Assembly: GCF_007971225.1 (NCBI RefSeq)
Contig: NZ_CP042435.1
Coordinates: forward strand, 3,971,501 to 4,035,500
DNA length: 64,000 nucleotides
Direction of reading: 5' to 3'
Source: Panacibacter ginsenosidivorans
GTDB taxonomy: Bacteria > Bacteroidota > Bacteroidia > Chitinophagales > Chitinophagaceae
A model generated the notes under the pieces. The model was not told where the DNA came from, ran no database searches, and worked only from the letters and a program-made list of their open reading frames with translations. The stretch's first letter is position 1, and every line of letters begins with the position of its first letter. Positions 35,611 to 46,240 of the stretch are shown piece by piece. A program made the position numbers and the translations under genes.

Positions 35611-38600
35611 ATGAAGACACACAAAAGACAACTACAGCCAAATTTGGAAAACACTGAAACCGCAACTATTGATGTTCCCGTTAAAAATAAAAATGGCAGT
35701 GGTAAAAAAGCAAACACATCCGCTAAGGCGGCGGATGCCCAATTGAAAGATGATAATGAGCTGGATGTAAAATCTCTACTAAGGATACTTTCAGAAGTAA
35801 AGAATGGCAACTTTAATGTTAGAATGCCAATCGATGAGGTTGGCATTAGCGGCAAAATATGCGACACATTGAATGATATAATTGTATTAAACGCAACACT
35901 TGTTGAAGAGCTAAACCTTGCAAGAAATACAATCGGAAATAAAGGAAAACTTAACCATCGCGTAGAGCTTCCAAAATCAGCACGCGGCTCATGGAATTCT
36001 GCTGTTGAATCTATTAATACACTCATCTCTGATCTTGTACATCCAACAATTGAAATAGCGCATGTAATAAGTTCTGTGGCAAAAGGCAATCTTTCACAGG
36101 AAATGCCTTTGCAGATCGGCGACCATATGCTTGAAGGAGAGTTTGGTCGTATTGCAACAGAAGTAAACGACATGGTAAAACAATTGAATTTGTTTTCCAT
36201 GGAAGTTACCCGTGTGGCAAGAGAAGTTGGTTCGGAGGGAATTTTAGGAGGACAAGCTAAAGTAAAAGGTGTAGCTGGTGTATGGAAAGATCTTACAGAC
36301 TCTGTAAACCAAATGGCGGGTAATCTTACTGCGCAGGTAAGAAATATCGCAGAAGTAACTACCGCCGTTGCAAAAGGAGATCTTTCAAAGAAGATCACTG
36401 TAGATGTACAGGGAGAAATTCTTGAATTAAAGAATACCATCAATACCATGGTGGATCAGTTGAATTCTTTCTCATCAGAAGTTACCCGTGTGGCAAGAGA
36501 AGTTGGTACGGATGGAAAGCTTGGTGGACAAGCTGAAGTAAAGGGTGTTGCAGGTACATGGAAAGACTTAACAGATTCTGTAAACCAAATGGCATCTAAC
36601 CTTACAGGTCAGGTAAGAAATATCGCAGAAGTAACTACTGCCGTTGCGCGGGGTGACTTATCAAGAAAAATTACAGTGGATGTAAAAGGAGAAATTCTTG
36701 AATTGAAGAACACCATTAATACAATGGTGGATCAGTTAAATTCATTTTCTGTTGAGGTAACTCGTGTTGCAAGAGAAGTAGGTTCTGAAGGAAAACTTGG
36801 CGGACAGGCAACAGTAAAAGGAGTTGGCGGTGTTTGGAAAGATCTTACAGAATCTGTAAACCAGATGGGATCGAATCTTACGGCACAGGTAAGAAATATT
36901 GCAGAGGTAACGACCGCTGTTGCAAATGGTGACCTGTCAAAAAAAATCACGGTAGACGTAGAAGGAGAAATCCTTGAATTAAAAATTACCATTAATACAA
37001 TGGTTGACCAGTTAAACTCTTTTGCATCTGAAGTAACACGTGTGGCACTTGAAGTTGGTACTGAAGGAAAACTTGGTGGACAAGCTAAAGTACAGGGTGT
37101 TGGTGGTACATGGAAAGACCTTACTGATTCTGTGAACCAGATGGCATCAAACTTAACAGCACAGGTTAGAAACATTGCAGAGGTAACAACAGCCGTTGCC
37201 AACGGAGACCTTTCTAAAAAAATTACGGTGGATGTTGCAGGTGAAATTTTAGAGTTAAAGAAAACCATCAACACAATGGTTGACCAGTTAAACTCTTTTG
37301 CATCTGAAGTAACACGAGTTGCGCTCGAAGTAGGTACAGAAGGTAAGTTAGGAGGTCAGGCAAAAGTGCAGGGTGTTGGTGGTACATGGAAAGACTTAAC
37401 AGAATCTGTAAACCAGATGGGATCAAATCTTACTGCACAGGTAAGAAATATTGCAGAAGTAACCACTGCTGTTGCAAAAGGAGATCTTTCAAGAAAAATT
37501 ACGGTGGATGTAAAAGGAGAAATTCTTGAATTGAAGAATACTATCAACACAATGGTGGATCAGTTGAATTCATTTGGTTCGGAAGTATTCAGGGTAGCAC
37601 GAGAAGTAGGTAGTGAAGGTAAGCTTGGCGGACAGGCCGATGTGCCCGGTGTAGAAGGTTTATGGAAAGACCTTACGGATTCTGTAAATAAAATGGCTTC
37701 TAATCTTACTTCGCAGGTAAGAAACATTGCAGAGGTAACCACAGCCGTTGCCAACGGTGACTTATCACGTAAAATTGAAGTGGATGTAAAAGGTGAAATT
37801 CTTGAATTGAAGAACACTATCAACACCATGGTGGAGCAGCTTCGTGCATTCGCATCAGAAGTAACACGTGTTGCAAGAGAAGTTGGTACGGAAGGCAAGT
37901 TGGGCGGTCAGGCAAATGTGCCGGGCGTTGCGGGAACATGGAAGGATCTTACGGACTCTGTTAACCAGATGGCTGGTAATCTTACGGCACAGGTGAGAAA
38001 CATTGCAGACGTTGCAATTGCAGTTGCAAACGGAGACATGTCAAGAAAAATTACGGTGGATGTACGCGGAGAAATTTTACAATTGAAGGAAACGCTAAAC
38101 ACGATGGTGGATCAGCTTCGTGCATTTGCATCTGAAGTAACGCGTGTGGCACGTGAAGTAGGTACAGATGGTAAACTTGGAGGACAAGCATTTGTGCCAG
38201 GAGTTGCCGGAACATGGAAAGACCTTACAGATTCTGTGAATCAAATGACAGGTAATCTTACATCACAGGTAAGAAATATTGCAGAAGTAACGAAAGCTGT
38301 TGCGTCAGGTGACCTTTCAAAAAAAGTTACGATAGATGTTAAAGGAGAAATCTTTGATTTGAAAAACACGATCAACACTATGGTTGACCAGCTCAACTCT
38401 TTTGCATATGAAGTAACACGTGTTGCGAGAGAAGTTGGCACTGAAGGTAAATTGGGAGGTCAATCCGAAGTACAGGGTGTTGCAGGAACATGGAAAGATT
38501 TGACAGATTCTGTAAATATGATGGCATCAAACCTTACCAACCAGGTACGAGGTATTGCAAAAGTTGTGACTGCTGTGGCAACCGGAAATCTTAAGCAAAA

Positions 38601-41600
38601 ATTATCGATAGTATCGCAAGGAGAAGTTGCTCAGTTAACAGATACGATCAATGAGATGATTGATACGTTGGCTGTGTTTGCAGACCAGGTTACCACTGTT
38701 GCACGCGAAGTGGGGGTAGAAGGAAGACTGGGAGGACAAGCAAGTGTGCCTGGCGCATCTGGCATCTGGAAAAACCTAACAGAAAACGTTAACCAGTTAG
38801 CAGAAAATCTTACTACACAGGTGCGTGCAATTTCTGAAGTTGCATCTGCTGTAACGAAAGGTGATCTTACTCAAATGATTCGTGTGGAAGCAAAGGGAGA
38901 AGTTGAAGAATTGAAAGATACCATCAACCAGATGATTGCTAACCTTAAGCAAACAACACTACGTAATCAGGAACAGGATTGGTTGAAATCTAATCTTGCA
39001 CAGTTTACGCAAATGTTGCAGGGTCAGAAAGATCTCAATACTGTTACAAGACGTATTCTTTCAGAACTTGCCCGTGTTGTTAATGCCCAAAAAGGTATGT
39101 TCTATATATTAGAACAAAATGAAGCACAACAAATACCTAAATTAAAATTATTCGCTGCTTATGCTTTTGGTGAAGAAGTGGAGGCATCAAAGGAATTTGC
39201 TTTGGGGGAAGGATTAGTTGGTCAATGTGCACTTGATAAGGAAAGAATTTTATTGACAAATGTTCCAAAGAATTATATTAAAATAAACTCCGGTTTGGGT
39301 AAGGCATCACCTGTAAACCTCATAGTGTTGCCTGTGTTATTTGAGACGGAAATTAAGGCGGTTATTGAGCTTGCATCCTTTGATACTTTTAGTCAAACAC
39401 ACCTTGACTTTCTAAGTCAGCTTACAGAAAGTATCGGTATCGTGCTTAATACTATTGAAGCAAACTCAAGAACAGAAGATCTTCTTGAACAATCACAATC
39501 GCTCGCAGACGAATTAAGAAGAACAAATGAAGAGTTGCAGGATAAAGCACACCTTCTTGTAAAACAAAAAGAAGAAGTGGAAGCAAAAAATAAAGAAGTA
39601 GAAGAAGCAAGAAAATCTTTGGAAGAGAAAGCTGAACAGTTGCAGCTTACCTCTAAATACAAATCTGAATTTCTCGCCAACATGTCTCATGAATTGCGTA
39701 CGCCTTTGAACTCACTTCTGATACTTGCACAACAATTATATGAGAACTATGAAGGTAACCTTTCAGAGAAACAAATTCGTTATGCTAAAACAATTCATAG
39801 TTGCGGTGATGATCTTATCCAATTGATTAATGATATTCTCGATCTTTCCAAGATCGAATCAGGTTATATCTCAACAGACTTTATTAATCTGCGCTTTAAT
39901 GAAATAACCGCATTCGTAGAAACAACCTTTAAGCACATTTCAGAAAACAAGAATCTTCGATTTACCATTGAAACGGATGATAAACTTCCTGCGAGTCTTG
40001 AAACAGATGCACAACGTTTGAACCAGATACTGAAGAATCTTCTTTCAAACGCATTCAAGTTTACAGAAAAAGGTGAGGTTAAATTCAAGATATATGAAGC
40101 GAATCACAACTGGAAACAAAGTCACCCTGGCCTGGATAATGCAGTCCGTGTAGTTGCCTTTGAGATCAGGGATACAGGTATCGGAATTTCAAGAGATAAA
40201 CAAAACATCATTTTCGAAGCATTCCAACAGGCAGAAGGATCAACAAGCCGCAAATATGGAGGAACCGGTTTAGGTCTTTCCATTAGTAGAGGCCTGGCAG
40301 ATTTGCTTGGTGGTTCAATTGAATTAGAAAGCGAAATGGGGCATGGAAGTACATTCACTTTATTCCTTCCTATTAACTATAACCCTGCAGCTGTAAAAAA
40401 AGAAAAACAAAGTACACTTACCATCAGTGAGTACAAGCTTTCAGAAACAAATGATGATATTTCTTTACAATCAGTGCCAACAATAAAATTTGCAGAACCA
40501 AAGGATCTTGATGCACTAAATGAGATCATTAATGATACAGGTGATGACCGCAATAATATTGTTCATTCTGACAAAGTAATACTTGTAATTGAAGATGATA
40601 TCCGCTTTGCAAAGATCATGGTAGAGAAGGCACATGAGTTGGATCTTAAGGTTGTTGTCGCTACCAATTTTGCGGATGTATTTGATCTTACTAACAAATT
40701 CAATCCAATCGCTATAACACTTGATGTGAAACTTCCTGATGCAAGCGGATGGAGGATTATAGATCTCTTTAAAAACGATATTAACTTCAGGCACATCCCG
40801 GTACATCTTATTTCAGGTGAAGAAAACAGGTTACTTGCCATGCAGAGAGGCGCACGAAGCTTTAACCTGAAACCATTGAAAACAGAGGCTTTGAATATTT
40901 TGTTTACTGATATTATCAATTATAATAACATTCAAACAAAAAAGCTTCTCATCGTTGAAGACAATGAACTGGATTCTTCACAGATCGCAAGAATACTTGA
41001 TAACGGAGATTTGATCTCGATTGAAATAGCAAGTTCAGGTAAAGAAGCATTGCAGCTGATAACAAACAACCAGTATGAATGCATAATTGTTGATTTCATG
41101 TTGCCTGATATTGAAGGCTTCCAGTTCCTTACAGAGATCAATTCTATCAGGAAATCGCAAATGACGCCAGTGATAGTTTATTCTGCAAAAGATTTTTCTG
41201 CTAAAGAAAGAAGCCAGTTAAAACAATATGCAAACAGGATTCTATTAAAAGATGTAAGCTCTCTTGATCTTTTGCTTGAAGAAACTGTTCTCTTATTGCA
41301 CATTAATCAAAAAGACCTGCTTCCTGAAAAACGTAAGCTCATAGAAAACTTACGTTCTAATAAAGACATCCTCACTGCAAAGAATGTACTTGTTGTAGAT
41401 GATGATGTGCGCAATCTTTTTGCATTAACAACTGCATTCGACAGGTTTAACATCAATACAATTACTGCAGAAAGCGGACGTGAAGCAATGCAGATTTTAT
41501 CTGAACATCCGCACATTGATATTGTATTGATGGATATAATGATGCCTGAAATGGACGGATACGAAACAACTCAAAAAATAAGAAGAGAACATAAGAACAC

Positions 41601-41745
41601 TTCTTTGCCGATTATTGCAGTTACTGCAAAGGCAATGAAAGGTGACAGGGAAAAATGTATCGAAGCCGGCGCTTCAGATTACATTACAAAACCATTAAAA
41701 ATAGATCAGTTACTTTCATTGATGAGGGTTTGGCTTTATAAGTAG
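35611..41745 (+). CDS. Giant poly-HAMP hybrid histidine kinase with three receiver domains
   Basis: From the ATG at 35611 ([11 protein letters not shown]) it is 2044 residues. Residues ~50-195 hold degenerate HAMP-like segments. Residues ~197-1117 are ten tandem 92-residue units, each with [45 protein letters not shown] and [17 protein letters not shown]. These are HAMP domains like those of fungal group III osmosensor kinases. A GAF domain (~1125-1300), a coiled coil, HisKA with His1360 in SHELRTPL, and a HATPase follow. Receivers begin near residues 1655, 1777 and 1924, each with its acceptor Asp. It has no membrane segment or signal peptide, so it is cytoplasmic. A longer frame to 35485 runs through a repeat and is rejected as the start. 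Confidence 0.93.
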   Translation: MKTHKRQLQPNLENTETATIDVPVKNKNGSGKKANTSAKAADAQLKDDNELDVKSLLRILSEVKNGNFNVRMPIDEVGISGKICDTLNDIIVLNATLVEELNLARNTIGNKGKLNHRVELPKSARGSWNSAVESINTLISDLVHPTIEIAHVISSVAKGNLSQEMPLQIGDHMLEGEFGRIATEVNDMVKQLNLFSMEVTRVAREVGSEGILGGQAKVKGVAGVWKDLTDSVNQMAGNLTAQVRNIAEVTTAVAKGDLSKKITVDVQGEILELKNTINTMVDQLNSFSSEVTRVAREVGTDGKLGGQAEVKGVAGTWKDLTDSVNQMASNLTGQVRNIAEVTTAVARGDLSRKITVDVKGEILELKNTINTMVDQLNSFSVEVTRVAREVGSEGKLGGQATVKGVGGVWKDLTESVNQMGSNLTAQVRNIAEVTTAVANGDLSKKITVDVEGEILELKITINTMVDQLNSFASEVTRVALEVGTEGKLGGQAKVQGVGGTWKDLTDSVNQMASNLTAQVRNIAEVTTAVANGDLSKKITVDVAGEILELKKTINTMVDQLNSFASEVTRVALEVGTEGKLGGQAKVQGVGGTWKDLTESVNQMGSNLTAQVRNIAEVTTAVAKGDLSRKITVDVKGEILELKNTINTMVDQLNSFGSEVFRVAREVGSEGKLGGQADVPGVEGLWKDLTDSVNKMASNLTSQVRNIAEVTTAVANGDLSRKIEVDVKGEILELKNTINTMVEQLRAFASEVTRVAREVGTEGKLGGQANVPGVAGTWKDLTDSVNQMAGNLTAQVRNIADVAIAVANGDMSRKITVDVRGEILQLKETLNTMVDQLRAFASEVTRVAREVGTDGKLGGQAFVPGVAGTWKDLTDSVNQMTGNLTSQVRNIAEVTKAVASGDLSKKVTIDVKGEIFDLKNTINTMVDQLNSFAYEVTRVAREVGTEGKLGGQSEVQGVAGTWKDLTDSVNMMASNLTNQVRGIAKVVTAVATGNLKQKLSIVSQGEVAQLTDTINEMIDTLAVFADQVTTVAREVGVEGRLGGQASVPGASGIWKNLTENVNQLAENLTTQVRAISEVASAVTKGDLTQMIRVEAKGEVEELKDTINQMIANLKQTTLRNQEQDWLKSNLAQFTQMLQGQKDLNTVTRRILSELARVVNAQKGMFYILEQNEAQQIPKLKLFAAYAFGEEVEASKEFALGEGLVGQCALDKERILLTNVPKNYIKINSGLGKASPVNLIVLPVLFETEIKAVIELASFDTFSQTHLDFLSQLTESIGIVLNTIEANSRTEDLLEQSQSLADELRRTNEELQDKAHLLVKQKEEVEAKNKEVEEARKSLEEKAEQLQLTSKYKSEFLANMSHELRTPLNSLLILAQQLYENYEGNLSEKQIRYAKTIHSCGDDLIQLINDILDLSKIESGYISTDFINLRFNEITAFVETTFKHISENKNLRFTIETDDKLPASLETDAQRLNQILKNLLSNAFKFTEKGEVKFKIYEANHNWKQSHPGLDNAVRVVAFEIRDTGIGISRDKQNIIFEAFQQAEGSTSRKYGGTGLGLSISRGLADLLGGSIELESEMGHGSTFTLFLPINYNPAAVKKEKQSTLTISEYKLSETNDDISLQSVPTIKFAEPKDLDALNEIINDTGDDRNNIVHSDKVILVIEDDIRFAKIMVEKAHELDLKVVVATNFADVFDLTNKFNPIAITLDVKLPDASGWRIIDLFKNDINFRHIPVHLISGEENRLLAMQRGARSFNLKPLKTEALNILFTDIINYNNIQTKKLLIVEDNELDSSQIARILDNGDLISIEIASSGKEALQLITNNQYECIIVDFMLPDIEGFQFLTEINSIRKSQMTPVIVYSAKDFSAKERSQLKQYANRILLKDVSSLDLLLEETVLLLHINQKDLLPEKRKLIENLRSNKDILTAKNVLVVDDDVRNLFALTTAFDRFNINTITAESGREAMQILSEHPHIDIVLMDIMMPEMDGYETTQKIRREHKNTSLPIIAVTAKAMKGDREKCIEAGASDYITKPLKIDQLLSLMRVWLYK

Positions 41746-41879
41746 CATTTAAATCATTAAGCTGTTTGAAATATTTTTTTGGATACCAGCTTAAGCATTT
41801 ACCAATGTGTCTGTTATTTTATTTTGGTATTAGTGAAATGAAATTCGAGGATACTTTTAAAAATAAAGGACTAATCCTC

Positions 41880-41914
41880 AATGCCGCGATTTTTTTGTTA
41901 TGAACTGCGGCATT
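41880..41914 (+). terminator. Possible terminator of the poly-HAMP kinase gene
   Basis: AATGCCGC (41880-41887) pairs perfectly with GCGGCATT (41907-41914) around a 19-base T-rich loop, and TTTAT follows. It is weaker than the other terminators and overlaps the tail of the next repeat arm. Confidence 0.4.
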
Positions 41915-42069
41915 TTATAGCATCGCCTGTTGCGTCGCACTCTTGTAGTTAAGAATATAATTCAAGAGTAAAAAGTCAGAATTCAAAAATGCATGCTCAT
42001 TGTGAATTTTGACTTCAAGGTTCAAAACGATGAAGTGAGTGACACAACAGGCGATGATAGTAGTACAAT
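41898..42069. repeat. Family-1 inverted pair (A arm then B arm) with inner hairpin
   Basis: The left arm (41898-41947, minus) has a variant A core. The right arm (42030-42069, plus) starts GATGAAGTGAGTGACACAAC and has a GCGATGATAGTAGTAC block but no recognisable tail. Between them AAGTCAGAATTCA (41973-41985) pairs over 13 bp with TGAATTTTGACTT (42003-42015), giving a nested cruciform-like layout. Confidence 0.85.
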
Positions 42070-42114
42070 AGTTAAGTAAATAAGAATTCTAACTTAAAAT
42101 TTAAAAGCACGGTT

Positions 42115-43332
42115 TTGAAAGTTGCTTCGAAAGATATTAAGATTCTTGCTGTGGATGATAGGGAAGATAACCTGTTTTCTATAGAGACTATTCTTGAAAA
42201 AAATAATTATACAATTGTCAAAGCTAATTCAGGCAGGGCTGCTTTAAAGATATTACTTCATCAGCACGATTTTTCGCTGATATTGATGGATGTGCAGATG
42301 CCCGACATAAATGGTTTGGAAACTGCTAACATTATTTATCAACGGGATAAACTGAAAGATATTCCGATCATATTTATTACTGCGCACAATTATGATGATG
42401 ATCTTGTTTTTAAAGGTTACAAATTAGGTGCGGTTGATTACATCTACAAACCAATTAATCCTGAATTACTAAAAGCTAAAGTGGAGGTCTTTGTTGAACT
42501 CTTCAGAAAGAATCAACAATTGATTGAACATGAAAAAGAATTGCTTGCGATTAATACCTCGCTTCAAAATGAAATTGAAGAGAGAAAATTATCTGAAGAA
42601 AAAATAAAATTATTGAATACGCAGTTACTGATCAATAATGAAAACCTAAAAACAGTAAATGAAGAATTAGACAGGTTTGCGTACGTTGCTTCCCATGATC
42701 TGCAGGAACCACTAAGAAAGATCATGATCTTCAGTGATAAAATTCTGATGGCGGATACAAAAGAGAATGTAAACAGGTATTTGCAAAAGATTGTAAGTTC
42801 TTCACAACGCATGCAATCGCTGATACAAGACCTGCTTCATTTTTCAAGACAAAATATTACTCCTTCCGATTTTACAAAATCTGATCTGAATATTATTGTA
42901 AAGGAGGCATTACATGAACTTGAAATGGAAATTGAAAAAACAAAAGCATCAATTCATGTTGAAAAGCTTCCGGTGCTTTATATTATCCCAAGCCTTATAC
43001 GCCAGTTGTTTTATAACTTACTTAATAACGCTATTAAGTTTCGCCGTTCAGATCTGGCACCCTCAATAAACATACAATTGTCCTCAAAAAAAATCAATTC
43101 GATAACTTATTCTCTCATTAATGTGCAGGATAACGGAATTGGTTTTGATCCAAAATATAAAGAAGATATTTTCTCCGTTTTCAAAAGATTACACAGTTAT
43201 CATGATTTTGAAGGAAGCGGTGTAGGCTTATCCATCTGTAAAAAAATCATTGAAAAACACAATGGGTTTATAAACGCCGAAAGCATCCCCGGGGAGGGCT
43301 CCAATTTTATCATCGCATTACCAAACGTTTAG
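42115..43332 (+). CDS. Receiver-histidine kinase
   Basis: A 405-residue soluble protein with a probable TTG start at 42115 (reading KVASKDIKILAVDD after the initiator). The receiver domain comes first: VDDREDNLFSIE, acceptor in LILMDVQMPDINGLE, and KPINPELL. A coiled coil of about 60 residues follows (KNQQLIEHEKELLAINTSLQNEIEERKLSEEKIKLLN). HisKA has its His in YVASHDLQEPLRKI, and the ATPase domain ends FEGSGVGLSICKKIIEKHNGFINAESIPGEGSNFIIALP. This layout fits a kinase triggered by phosphorylation from the poly-HAMP kinase upstream. Confidence 0.88.
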   Translation: MKVASKDIKILAVDDREDNLFSIETILEKNNYTIVKANSGRAALKILLHQHDFSLILMDVQMPDINGLETANIIYQRDKLKDIPIIFITAHNYDDDLVFKGYKLGAVDYIYKPINPELLKAKVEVFVELFRKNQQLIEHEKELLAINTSLQNEIEERKLSEEKIKLLNTQLLINNENLKTVNEELDRFAYVASHDLQEPLRKIMIFSDKILMADTKENVNRYLQKIVSSSQRMQSLIQDLLHFSRQNITPSDFTKSDLNIIVKEALHELEMEIEKTKASIHVEKLPVLYIIPSLIRQLFYNLLNNAIKFRRSDLAPSINIQLSSKKINSITYSLINVQDNGIGFDPKYKEDIFSVFKRLHSYHDFEGSGVGLSICKKIIEKHNGFINAESIPGEGSNFIIALPNV

Positions 43333-43401
43333 CTGGCAGCATATCTATTGCTGTTATGTAACTGCATTTGAAGTTTGCCGGGAAAAGTAGCAGGATCTTT
43401 T

Positions 43402-43455
43402 GCAGGCAACGTGTATTTCGTGGTATTGCCTGTTGTGTCGCTTACTTATGCGTTC
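43402..43455 (-). repeat. Family-1 repeat arm, intermediate A/B core
   Basis: On the minus strand it reads AAGTAAGCGACACAACAGGC then AATACCACG. The core GCGACAC is half A (GCGACGC) and half B (GTGACAC), an intermediate between the two core types. The tail is degenerate (GTTGCCTGC). Confidence 0.65.
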
Positions 43456-43655
43456 CAAACTTTATCGATTAGGTTATATTTTAAACTTTATGCTTAATAT
43501 GTATATAGCAATAAAAAAGATTTTTCCTTTCGTTTTTTGCTTCGCCATTAACTACAATACCGATTACCAGTTTTACTTTATCAGTTGTATCAGCAGATGA
43601 TGACAAATGATGCTACTTTAGGCTGGTAAAATACCTAGTCAGCCCCAGATGAAAA

Positions 43656-43856
43656 TTAAACAGGTAAAAGATTACAACATAGGCAGCAACCGTAAGAGAG
43701 AATAATACCTTTACCCCCTGTTTTGCTGTTTCTGAATATTTTTAGCAACAGAAATAATACTACGATCAATCCCGCAACTCTTATCCAGTTCACGTTGTTG
43801 TTTAACCAGTAAGCAAAATCAATGGTATTATCAGATTGGCTCCCGGGAAGCGGCAT
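43656..43856 (-). CDS. Possible small membrane protein (66 residues)
   Basis: The frame MPLPGSQSDNTIDFAYWLNNNVNWIRVAGLIVVLFLLLKIFRNSKTGGKG has one convincing transmembrane helix flanked by a basic KIFRNSK. A Cys-rich end (SYGCCLCCNLLPV) follows. No family is recognised and no clear ribosome site is seen. It may be real because the only other content of the 43333-44380 gap is repeats and a pseudogene, but it could be a chance frame. Confidence 0.35.
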   Translation of the reverse strand: MPLPGSQSDNTIDFAYWLNNNVNWIRVAGLIVVLFLLLKIFRNSKTGGKGIILSYGCCLCCNLLPV

Positions 43857-43862
43857 GATAAA

Positions 43863-43928
43863 CTAACCACGTAATACTTCTACAGCAATCAATAGCAGCA
43901 AGCAAAACATCAGCAGTAGTCGGTTCAT
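43863..43928 (-). CDS. Possible 21-residue hydrophobic microprotein
   Basis: ATG at 43928 opens MNRLLLMFCLLLLIAVEVLRG, ending in TAG at 43863. It is a single hydrophobic helix with charged ends, placed 6 bp before the start of the 66-residue frame on the same strand. The arrangement looks like a leader or membrane microprotein, but 22 codons is short enough to arise by chance. Confidence 0.25.
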   Translation of the reverse strand: MNRLLLMFCLLLLIAVEVLRG

Positions 43929-44025
43929 GCTATAAATTTAAAGAGCAACACCTGAAACCAACAAAAAACAAAACAGGAGTTATTAACGTCGGGTATTCAT
44001 CAAAATTTATTTATAAACCCCCAGG

Positions 44026-44154
44026 GTTATAGCTTATTTATAGGGTGGGCAGGGAACAATGAATACCCCGAACTGGTCGCCTGATAGTAAGAAGATAGCG
44101 TTTATCAGCAACAGTAATTTATTGAGTGAAGTGTATCCGGTAGAGAAGCAATAA
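44026..44154 (+). pseudogene. Decayed 3' fragment of the TolB-like gene
   Basis: This stretch reproduces the last ~43 codons of the gene at 29640-31157. In frame it reads VIAYL, a TAG stop at 44041, GGQGTMNTPNWSPDSKKIAFISNSNLLSEVYPVEKQ and a TAA at the matching place. The similarity continues past the stop, through the TTTTTGT-AAGCAAG segment, to a repeat arm (44161-44206 here, 31166-31213 there). No upstream part of the gene is present. It is a remnant of a second copy or of a segmental duplication that included the arm. Confidence 0.85.
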
Positions 44155-44160
44155 TTTTTT

Positions 44161-44206
44161 GTAAGCAAGTTTTGATACACTTGACATCACCTGTTGTCAC
44201 GCTTGG
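44161..44206 (-). repeat. Degenerate family-1 arm after the pseudogene
   Basis: GACATCACCTGTTGTCACGC is a decayed form of the GGCATCGCCTGTTGTATCAC found at the same distance after the intact TolB-like gene (arm 31166-31213). The core has lost bases relative to other copies. Confidence 0.6.
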
Positions 44207-44380
44207 CTTAACTTGCAAATAACTGCATAAGAGTTTACATTAACAGAAAATTATTTTCCTGTTGCAACCCTTTTTTAAATAAAGCGTATTCACTATTTGT
44301 ATTGTTTACTGCTTTAATGGATACACTAAATCTATGGCTTTAAAATTGTGAGCTAACTTATATAAACTGTTCAGGGGCTT

Positions 44381-44953
44381 TTGGAAAATATAACCACGAT
44401 TATAAAAGGGTGCATAAATAAAGATCATAAGTGTCAGAAGATTCTTTATGAGCATTATCGTGGCTATGCTTTAAATATTTCTTTTAGATATCTGTACAGG
44501 TATGAAAAAGCTGTTGATGCAGTAAACGATGGTTTTGTAAAATTATTCAACCATTTCCCGGAGTTTAATATTGGTGCAGATACCGATAATGAAAAAATTC
44601 TGATGGCATGGCTGAAAAAAATAATGATAAACACCTCTATAGATGCACTACGCAGATCAAGCATGATGCCTGAGATTGGTGGTATTCCTGAGTATGTGTG
44701 GGATACCCCTGATGACAGCAACAAAGCAGACCAGGTACTCTTATACAACGATCTTATCGCTATGGTAAAAAACCTGCAACCAAATTACAGAACTGTTTTT
44801 AATCTCTATGTTATTGATGGTTATTCACACACAGAAATTGCAGAAATATTGAATATATCAGTCGGCACTTCAAAATCCAGCCTTTCAAGAGCCAGAAACT
44901 TATTACAATCAGGTATAAAAAAAATGGAGGATGCAACTGCATGCAGGATGTAG
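44381..44953 (+). CDS. ECF-type RNA polymerase sigma factor
   Basis: A 190-residue sigma-70 family ECF factor with a TTG start at 44381; no in-frame ATG is near. Region 2 is visible as YEHYRGYALNISFRYLYRYEKAVDAVNDGFVKLFNHFPEF and LMAWLKKIMINTSIDALRR. Region 4 is LQPNYRTVFNLYVIDGYSHTEIAEILNISVGTSKSSLSRARNLLQ. Its last 13 bp overlap the start of the next gene, so the two are translationally coupled. That partner is the likely regulator or effector of the sigma factor. Confidence 0.92.
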   Translation: MENITTIIKGCINKDHKCQKILYEHYRGYALNISFRYLYRYEKAVDAVNDGFVKLFNHFPEFNIGADTDNEKILMAWLKKIMINTSIDALRRSSMMPEIGGIPEYVWDTPDDSNKADQVLLYNDLIAMVKNLQPNYRTVFNLYVIDGYSHTEIAEILNISVGTSKSSLSRARNLLQSGIKKMEDATACRM

Positions 44954-46206
44954 GCGAACATATGGATGAATTATTCCGCAAGGCAGCAGATAATTATATG
45001 CTGAAAGAAGGAGAAAGCAACTGGAACAAAATCGCCGGTCAGTTAGAGCCTTCTGTCGTGGCGCCTGTTGTGCCCGAAACTAAAAACAAAAGAACAGGAA
45101 AACACATAATAACAGCTAATCTTCTTTTATTATGCTTTGCTTCAGGTATTTTGTTTAATAAATATGCACTTATTAATAAAGTAATACCCGTAAATACAAA
45201 ACATCAAACCAATAACACAAGCGCTGACAAATTAAATGAAAGCATTTTATCACCAGGTGAAGAGAAAATACAGCAGGATAAAGTGGTAATAAATGATCAG
45301 AATAAAAACACACAGCCTTACCTTGATCACAATAGAATTACAACTGCTGCAAATCGACCTGACAAGAAAGATCAATTGATTTACACGCCAGGCATTAAAT
45401 ATAATATTGCCCGTATTGATGATAAAAATATTCCTCATATTAAAAACTTTCCTGCTTCGGACAATAAAATAGATAATGAACAAGTAACTTTAATTCAGTC
45501 CCCGGAACTACTTACTGTATCAAACCATAAACCTGTTGACGCAAAACAAACCTTATCTAATGACAGTGCATCAAATAACCCGGCAATTAAGCTGACGGTG
45601 AAAAATAAACATGGTATGTATTATGGCTTACTGGCAGGTGCAGGTTTTACTACTGTTAAAAGCCAAAGCTTTACCAAACCTGGTTTTGATATAGGTATTG
45701 CCGCAGGCTATCAGTTATCCGCAAGATCATCGGTAGAAATAAATGTATTGTACACGCATAAATATTATTACAGTGATGGTAAGTATTTCAGTATGGATAA
45801 AATGAAAAATGATATGCCACAGGATATGAAAATCATGAGTGTTAAAGGCAATAGCAGCATTATTGAAATACCATTAAAATTCAGGTATAACATAGTTCAG
45901 GGAACAAACAATGCAGTATATGCTTCTGCAGGAATATCATCTTATATACTGGTTAATGAGAAAAATAATTATACTACCTCAATCAATGGCAACACGGGTA
46001 ATATGCATAGCAATTATACAAACACATCAGGATACTTTGCGGGTGCATTTAATATAAGCGCAGGTTATGCCCACAGCGTAGGAAAAAATAATACAATACG
46101 TTTTGAACCTTATGTAACAATACCTGCAAAGGGCATCGGTATTGGTAGTCTTCCTGTTTCAACTTCAGGTGTGCATGTATTTTTTACAATAGCCCCGCAC
46201 AAATAA
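44941..46206 (+). CDS. Membrane-anchored protein with C-terminal outer-membrane-type beta-barrel domain
   Basis: A 421-residue protein coupled to the ECF sigma factor. The N-terminal ~50 residues (MDELFRKAADNYMLKEGESNWNKIAGQLEP) are a soluble, anti-sigma-like segment. Residues ~55-75 are a single hydrophobic helix (IITANLLLLCFASGILFNKYAL). A polar Asn/Lys-rich linker spans about 80-215. The C-terminal ~200 residues look like an OMP_b-brl_2-type barrel (GMYYGLLAGAGFTTVKSQSF, PGFDIGIAAGYQLSARSSVEINVLYTHKYYYSDG, IIEIPLKFRYNI). This layout, next to ECF sigma factors, recurs in Chitinophagaceae as I remember it. It would link an envelope sensor to the sigma factor, but how a barrel follows an inner-membrane helix is unclear. 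MDELF at 44962 is an alternative start. Confidence 0.82.
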   Translation: MQDVGEHMDELFRKAADNYMLKEGESNWNKIAGQLEPSVVAPVVPETKNKRTGKHIITANLLLLCFASGILFNKYALINKVIPVNTKHQTNNTSADKLNESILSPGEEKIQQDKVVINDQNKNTQPYLDHNRITTAANRPDKKDQLIYTPGIKYNIARIDDKNIPHIKNFPASDNKIDNEQVTLIQSPELLTVSNHKPVDAKQTLSNDSASNNPAIKLTVKNKHGMYYGLLAGAGFTTVKSQSFTKPGFDIGIAAGYQLSARSSVEINVLYTHKYYYSDGKYFSMDKMKNDMPQDMKIMSVKGNSSIIEIPLKFRYNIVQGTNNAVYASAGISSYILVNEKNNYTTSINGNTGNMHSNYTNTSGYFAGAFNISAGYAHSVGKNNTIRFEPYVTIPAKGIGIGSLPVSTSGVHVFFTIAPHK

Positions 46207-46240
46207 ATCATACCACAAAATATTGCTCAATTATTTTATG

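Noticed and set aside
36732-38441. Several 60-180 residue minus-strand frames opposite the poly-HAMP kinase
   Set aside because: They repeat with the same 276-bp period as the HAMP units, so they are mirror frames of a repetitive gene, not real proteins.
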